Below are positions 5,405-8,353 of a DNA stretch of 8,353 bases, in pieces; the stretch's first letter is position 1, and the number at the start of each line of letters is the position of its first letter. The stretch is from assembly GCA_902766185.1 (NCBI GenBank), contig CACXCQ010000035.1, forward strand, positions 1 through 8,353, in the 5' to 3' direction. The notes under the pieces are model-generated. The model worked only from the letters and a program-made list of their open reading frames with translations. It was not told the DNA's origin and ran no database searches. Position numbers and translations under genes: made by a program. Source of the DNA: an uncultured Eubacteriales bacterium (GTDB lineage Bacteria; Bacillota; Clostridia; Peptostreptococcales; Anaerovoracaceae).

Positions 5405-6280
5405 ATGGGAAATAAATATGAACCGACACTCTTCCCCATTGGCAAAACCGCGGAGATCTGCGGCGTATCCACACGCACGCTGCGGTTCTATGAGAAAAAC
5501 GGCCTGATCCGGCCGGACCGGGTAGATAAAGAGAATCACTACCGATACTATAGCTACGATACCATGCGGCAGATCCAGACCATCCGTTATCTGCTGGAGG
5601 AAGGATTCGCCCTGTCCACCATCCGGGAAATGCTCCGCAAGGACGACCTCAGCATCCTGAAGGACCACTTCCTTTTTCAGATCGCCGAGACAGAGGAGCA
5701 GATTCTTTTCCAGGAGCAAAGGCTGGCCAGCCTCAAAGCCTGGCGCTCTATTCTCATCGAAGGAGCCCACGTGCTTGAGCACCGGGACACATCAGTACGC
5801 ACCCGGTATATCGAGGAACAGCCCTACTACTCCTTCCGCCACAGGCCACAAAGCGATGAGGAACGCACGGAAGCTTTCCTGGAGACCTCGTATCTGATCC
5901 GATCGAGGACGGAAGGCCGCTCCATGATGGAAGCAGTAGGCACCTTCCATGTTCTTTATGACTCCTTCGAAAAGCGACTCGATGGAAGCATAGAAGATAT
6001 CACACTGCTGCAGACCGTCTTCCCGGAAGCCCCCGAGAGGGACGATACCCTTCGGTATGGCGGCTTTACAGCAGTGACCTGCTATCACATCGGACCCATG
6101 GGCAATATCCGGGAGACCTATGAACGGATGCTGAACTGGGCGGCGGAGCATCAGCTCCCCCTGCAGGGCAGCTGCATGGAACGACAGGTACTGGACACCT
6201 ACTCCGTGGTATCCCCGGAGAAATACGTTACCGAGATCCTTTTGCCTATCGCAGGTGATCCCTGCGGGAAGGAGCGATAA
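5405..6280 (+). CDS. MerR-family transcriptional regulator with C-terminal GyrI-like effector domain
   Basis: The 291-residue protein has an N-terminal MerR winged helix (about 9-80: FPIGKTAEICGVSTRTLRFY, then HYRYYSYDTMRQIQTIRYLLEEGF). A long dimerisation coiled coil (about 84-118) and a GyrI/BmrR-like ligand domain (about 135-284) follow. The ligand domain has the family pattern GGFTAVTCYHIGPMGNIRETY and ends YVTEILLPI, with Glu277 where BmrR-like proteins carry an acidic residue that binds cations. The ligand could therefore be choline, TMA or another cationic amine; this is inference. It starts 1 nt after the GTPase stop and overlaps the first SMR gene (TAATG). Its likely target is the MerR-type dyad in the permease promoter at 7201-7230. 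There is no cluster of Cys residues typical of metal-sensing MerR proteins. Confidence 0.92.
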   Translation: MGNKYEPTLFPIGKTAEICGVSTRTLRFYEKNGLIRPDRVDKENHYRYYSYDTMRQIQTIRYLLEEGFALSTIREMLRKDDLSILKDHFLFQIAETEEQILFQEQRLASLKAWRSILIEGAHVLEHRDTSVRTRYIEEQPYYSFRHRPQSDEERTEAFLETSYLIRSRTEGRSMMEAVGTFHVLYDSFEKRLDGSIEDITLLQTVFPEAPERDDTLRYGGFTAVTCYHIGPMGNIRETYERMLNWAAEHQLPLQGSCMERQVLDTYSVVSPEKYVTEILLPIAGDPCGKER

Positions 6281-6606
6281 TGATCCTCGCTTATATCTGT
6301 CTGGCGCTGTGCATCGCCTTCAATCTACTGTCCTGTTCGCTGCTCACCGCATCGGACGGGCTGACCAGACCGGTCCAGTCGGGGCTTGGCATCTTTTTCG
6401 CCCTGCTGAACTATTTCATTCTTTCCAGAGCGCTGCTGTATTTAAACATCAGCATCGCGTACGCCATCTGGGCGGGGATCGGAATCATCGCGTCCACTCT
6501 GATCTCGGTTCTCTACTTTCGTCAGAAGGTTTCAAAGCTCAGCATATTCTTTGCCATGCTGATCGCACTTGGTCTGGTTATCATTCATCTGTTCGGAACT
6601 ATGTGA
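6280..6606 (+). CDS. Small multidrug resistance (SMR/EmrE-family) transporter subunit lacking the membrane Glu
   Basis: The 108-residue protein has four predicted membrane helices and the SMR signature SIAYAIWAGIGIIASTLIS (58-76), with Tyr61 and Trp64 matching EmrE Tyr60 and Trp63. The equivalent of EmrE Glu14, the proton- and substrate-binding residue of the first helix, is Asn15 (codon AAT, 6322-6324) when aligned through TASDGLTR, which matches EmrE KFSEGFTR. It also carries Arg50 in the second helix. A homodimer should therefore be unable to couple substrate to protons as EmrE does, but it could work as a heterodimer with the next gene. AAGGAG (6269-6274) precedes the ATG, which overlaps the regulator stop codon. 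TMA or quaternary amines are plausible substrates from context. Confidence 0.88.
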   Translation: MILAYICLALCIAFNLLSCSLLTASDGLTRPVQSGLGIFFALLNYFILSRALLYLNISIAYAIWAGIGIIASTLISVLYFRQKVSKLSIFFAMLIALGLVIIHLFGTM

Positions 6607-6622
6607 AGGAGGAGGTCATATC

Positions 6623-6961
6623 ATGAGTAAGCGCACCGCATATATCTACTTCATCATCTGCATCCTCCTGGAACAGATCGGCATCGTTGCCCTGAACGCC
6701 TGCGAGGGCTTCACCGCTCCCCTGCCGACCGCCGTCTGCATCGTGACCATCGGTCTCTGCTACGCCTGCTTCGGCAAATGTCTGAAGGTGATCAACCTGG
6801 CAGTGGGATTTGCCGTCTGGTCCGGTGTGGTCATCGTCTTCACCGCCTTCCTGTCGGTAGCGGTCAACCATCACCCGCTGAACACGGCGGATGTCATCGG
6901 ACTGATCCTGGTCATCATCGGTATCGTGGGCATGAACCTCAAAAGCGACGCAGAATCCTGA
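6623..6961 (+). CDS. Small multidrug resistance (SMR/EmrE-family) transporter subunit with intact Glu
   Basis: The 112-residue protein has four predicted membrane helices and typical SMR motifs: CILLEQIGIVALNACEGFTAP (13-33), in which Glu17 matches EmrE Glu14, and FAVWSGVVIVFTAFLS (63-78), with Trp66 matching Trp63 and Phe63 at the Tyr60 position. A very strong ribosome site, AGGAGGAGGT (6607-6616), is well placed for the ATG. It lies 16 nt after its partner, and SMR pairs encoded side by side commonly act as heterodimers (EbrAB and YkkCD are known cases). Being in a choline operon, the pair may export TMA or a related amine, or handle choline-like cations; this is inference. It is the last gene of the operon before the terminator. 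Confidence 0.92.
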   Translation: MSKRTAYIYFIICILLEQIGIVALNACEGFTAPLPTAVCIVTIGLCYACFGKCLKVINLAVGFAVWSGVVIVFTAFLSVAVNHHPLNTADVIGLILVIIGIVGMNLKSDAES

Positions 6962-7035
6962 GTTTCCGGCATCGCGCGCCGGAGAGCAGAAAAATAATTT
7001 TCAGATAACTTTGCTGTCTACGGCAAGGCTGATCG

Positions 7036-7065
7036 AAGGGGATTTCCAAAATCCTCTTTTTATTT
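7036..7065 (+). terminator. Rho-independent terminator of the plus-strand operon
   Basis: AGGGGATTT (7037-7045) pairs with AAATCCTCT (7049-7057) through nine pairs, one of them G-U, around a 3-nt loop; A7036 and T7058 can extend the stem. The stem runs directly into TTTTTATTT. It lies 75 nt after the last SMR gene. A weaker GC-rich hairpin just after the stop (6965-6983, TCCGGC/GCCGGA) has no T-run and is probably not the terminator. Confidence 0.75.
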
Positions 7066-7158
7066 GAACTTTTTTCCACATTCCCGAACCCTGTAATTTC
7101 AGTACTTTTCGGGGAAAATTGTACAATCTTGCGGAACACACAGTATCTATCAAGGGTG

Positions 7159-7167
7159 CCCTAAGGG
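7159..7167. promoter_or_regulatory. Second CCCTAAGGG palindrome, putative operator
   Basis: CCCTAAGGG centred at 7163 matches the core of the longer palindrome at 3740-3756, and AAT follows in both. Its centre is 38 bp from the first base of the -35 box at 7201, exactly as at the other promoter. The arms extend less well here (TGCCCTAAGGGAA). Confidence 0.5.
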
Positions 7168-7200
7168 AATGGTTTGGCTCTTCGACACGGCAAAAACACG

Positions 7201-7230
7201 TTGACCTTAACCTTACGTCAAGGTTATAAT
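7201..7230 (+). promoter_or_regulatory. Permease promoter with a MerR-type operator in the spacer
   Basis: TTGACC (7201-7206) and a perfect TATAAT (7225-7230) are separated by 18 bp. A 21-bp dyad centred at 7214 (7204-7224) fills the spacer: ACCTTAAC on the left answers GTCAAGGT on the right, and 8 of 10 base pairs match. A dyad between -35 and -10 with a lengthened spacer is the classic layout of MerR-activated promoters. The regulator encoded at 5405-6280 is the obvious candidate. The predicted start near 7237 leaves a 40-nt leader. Confidence 0.75.
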
Positions 7231-7276
7231 TTATTCGAGTTATTATCTACTATATCTAATGACAAGAGGTGAATCT

Positions 7277-8353
7277 ATGGAAAACTTGCAAAATGCTCCT
7301 GCACCGAATGCAGTAGCAGTAAAAGTCGCCAGAGATAAAGCCTTCTGGAAGAAAGGTCTGTTCATTGCCATCTTCTCAGGCTTCCTCTACGGCGGTTACA
7401 CATCCTTCATGACTGAAGGTATGATGCACGGTGTCTGGAACGACATCTACGCAGAGGTTCCCACCGGTGTCGCAGCCGGCGTCTCTGCCTTCTTCATCGT
7501 CTACACCGTCAGCGCGATCGGCGCTGCCTGCGTAGACTTGGGCTCTGCAGTGTGGTCCCTGTTCTATGGCGGCTGCATCGGCAGACTGGGTGACTTCAAG
7601 CGGACCCTGAGCACCAAGCCCGGAAGGATCCTGATCATCGCAGCGATCATCGGCGGCCCGCTGGCATCCACCGCATACGTTATCGGTCTTCAGATGGCGG
7701 GCTCAATCATCGTTCCGATCGCGGCACTGAACGCGGCTATCGGCGCGATCATCGGTAAGTTCGCATTCAAGCAGAAGCTGACTCTGGGCATGATCATCGG
7801 TATCATCATCTGCTTCGGCGCGGCGGTTCTGATCGGATCCTCCTCCATGACGGATCTCGACTTCTCCGGCGGCGCGGCTCTGGGATGTCTCGCAGCGTTC
7901 TGCGCAGCAGTCGGCTGGGGTATTGAAGGCGCGGTCGGCGGCTATGCCTGCTGCATGGTCGACACCGAGATCGCCATCATCATCCGTCAGTGCACATCCG
8001 GCCTGGTCAACGCTATTATTCTGGTTTCCATCCTGTCCATCATGGGTGGTGACGGAATCGGTTCCGGTTTCCACGTCCTGACCGCATGCCTGACTGACAT
8101 GCCGTCCATGTGGATGCTGTTCGTTGCTGGTGTGTTCTCATCCTGGTCCTTCAAGTTCTGGTACAAGGGCGCATCCATGTGCGGCGCGGCTCTCGGTATG
8201 GGATGTAACGGCGCCTACGCGTTCTGGGGTCCCTTCTGGTGCCTGATCGTCTGCGGATTCATCTTCGGACACGACGGCTTCATGATCCCGGCCGTTGGCT
8301 GGATCGGAGCTATCGTCATGGTCGCCGGTATCATGATCCTGGCAATCTCCCAG
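7277..8353 (+). CDS. DMT/EamA-like multi-spanning permease (partial at the right edge)
   Basis: The reading frame is open for 359 codons to the window edge with no stop, so the C terminus may be missing, probably only a few residues. AAGAGGTG (7264-7271) precedes the ATG. After a soluble N terminus (1-26), about ten hydrophobic segments follow. The central part has drug/metabolite-transporter features: IIGGPLASTAYVIGLQMAGSII (124-145), ALNAAIGAIIGKFAFKQKLT (150-169) and GMIIGIIICFGAAVLIG (171-187), the usual end of a five-helix half. A second, similar half follows (from about residue 200). Cys-rich short stretches (YACCM, WCLIVC) are noticeable. Substrate is unknown; an amine such as choline entering, or a product leaving, fits the locus. 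It has its own promoter with a MerR-type operator, separate from the upstream operon. Confidence 0.8.
   Translation, partial: MENLQNAPAPNAVAVKVARDKAFWKKGLFIAIFSGFLYGGYTSFMTEGMMHGVWNDIYAEVPTGVAAGVSAFFIVYTVSAIGAACVDLGSAVWSLFYGGCIGRLGDFKRTLSTKPGRILIIAAIIGGPLASTAYVIGLQMAGSIIVPIAALNAAIGAIIGKFAFKQKLTLGMIIGIIICFGAAVLIGSSSMTDLDFSGGAALGCLAAFCAAVGWGIEGAVGGYACCMVDTEIAIIIRQCTSGLVNAIILVSILSIMGGDGIGSGFHVLTACLTDMPSMWMLFVAGVFSSWSFKFWYKGASMCGAALGMGCNGAYAFWGPFWCLIVCGFIFGHDGFMIPAVGWIGAIVMVAGIMILAISQ

Larger units (their letters stand above)
6962..7276. other. Intergenic region between the SMR genes and the permease gene
   Basis: These 315 nt have no gene. They hold a terminator (7036-7065), a long-loop inverted repeat (CCCGAA 7083-7088 with TTCGGG 7108-7113), a 10-bp palindrome ATTGTACAAT (7118-7127), the CCCTAAGGG palindrome (7159-7167) and the permease promoter with a MerR-type dyad (7201-7230). 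Confidence 0.65.

Noticed and set aside
6965..6983. TCCGGC/GCCGGA hairpin just after the last SMR gene
   Set aside because: No T-run follows; the hairpin at 7036-7065 is a better terminator.
1..8353. CRISPR arrays, insertion sequences, tRNA or rRNA genes
   Set aside because: No regularly spaced repeats, transposase-like frames, terminal inverted repeats or recognisable RNA gene sequences were seen.

Overview
The window reads as part of a choline-utilisation (cut, GRM1-type) bacterial microcompartment locus from an anaerobe. Strong Shine-Dalgarno sequences, a TTG start, a BmrR-like MerR regulator, paired SMR genes and a GC-rich coding style with AT-rich intergenic DNA suggest a Firmicute of the Clostridia, probably gut-associated. 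The genus cannot be told from the sequence.

Layout. Positions 1-3470 are a minus-strand operon. In transcription order it encodes two BMC-H hexameric shell proteins (3168-3470, 2801-3115), a CoA-acylating aldehyde dehydrogenase homologue (1260-2768) and the N-terminal 409 residues of the glycyl-radical enzyme choline trimethylamine-lyase CutC (1-1227, running off the left edge). Positions 3471-3938 are an AT-rich divergent control region. Positions 3939-6961 are a plus-strand operon: two tandem EutS/PduU-type shell proteins, an EutP/PduV-type P-loop GTPase, a MerR regulator with a GyrI-like effector domain, and two adjacent small-multidrug-resistance (SMR) subunits. A rho-independent terminator follows at 7036-7065. 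After a second control region (to 7276), a multi-spanning DMT/EamA-like permease starts at 7277 and runs off the right edge.

How the genes fit together. Choline presumably enters through a permease. CutC cleaves it to trimethylamine and acetaldehyde inside a protein shell, and the aldehyde is normally converted to acetyl-CoA and ethanol by microcompartment dehydrogenases. TMA or other amines may leave through the SMR pair. The MerR protein probably senses a cationic ligand such as choline or TMA. CutD (the radical-activating enzyme), an alcohol dehydrogenase and a BMC-P pentamer are not in the window and would be expected beyond the left edge.

Most unusual points: (1) a rubredoxin-like CxxC...CPxC domain sits between the N-terminal helix and the glycyl-radical core of CutC; (2) the dehydrogenase has Pro where the catalytic Cys is expected; (3) the same palindrome core, CCCTAAGGG, lies exactly 38 bp upstream of the -35 box at both plus-strand promoters, and the second promoter also has a MerR-type dyad in its spacer; (4) one SMR subunit lacks the essential membrane Glu while its partner keeps it; (5) mutually exclusive hairpins can form in the gap between the two EutS paralogues.
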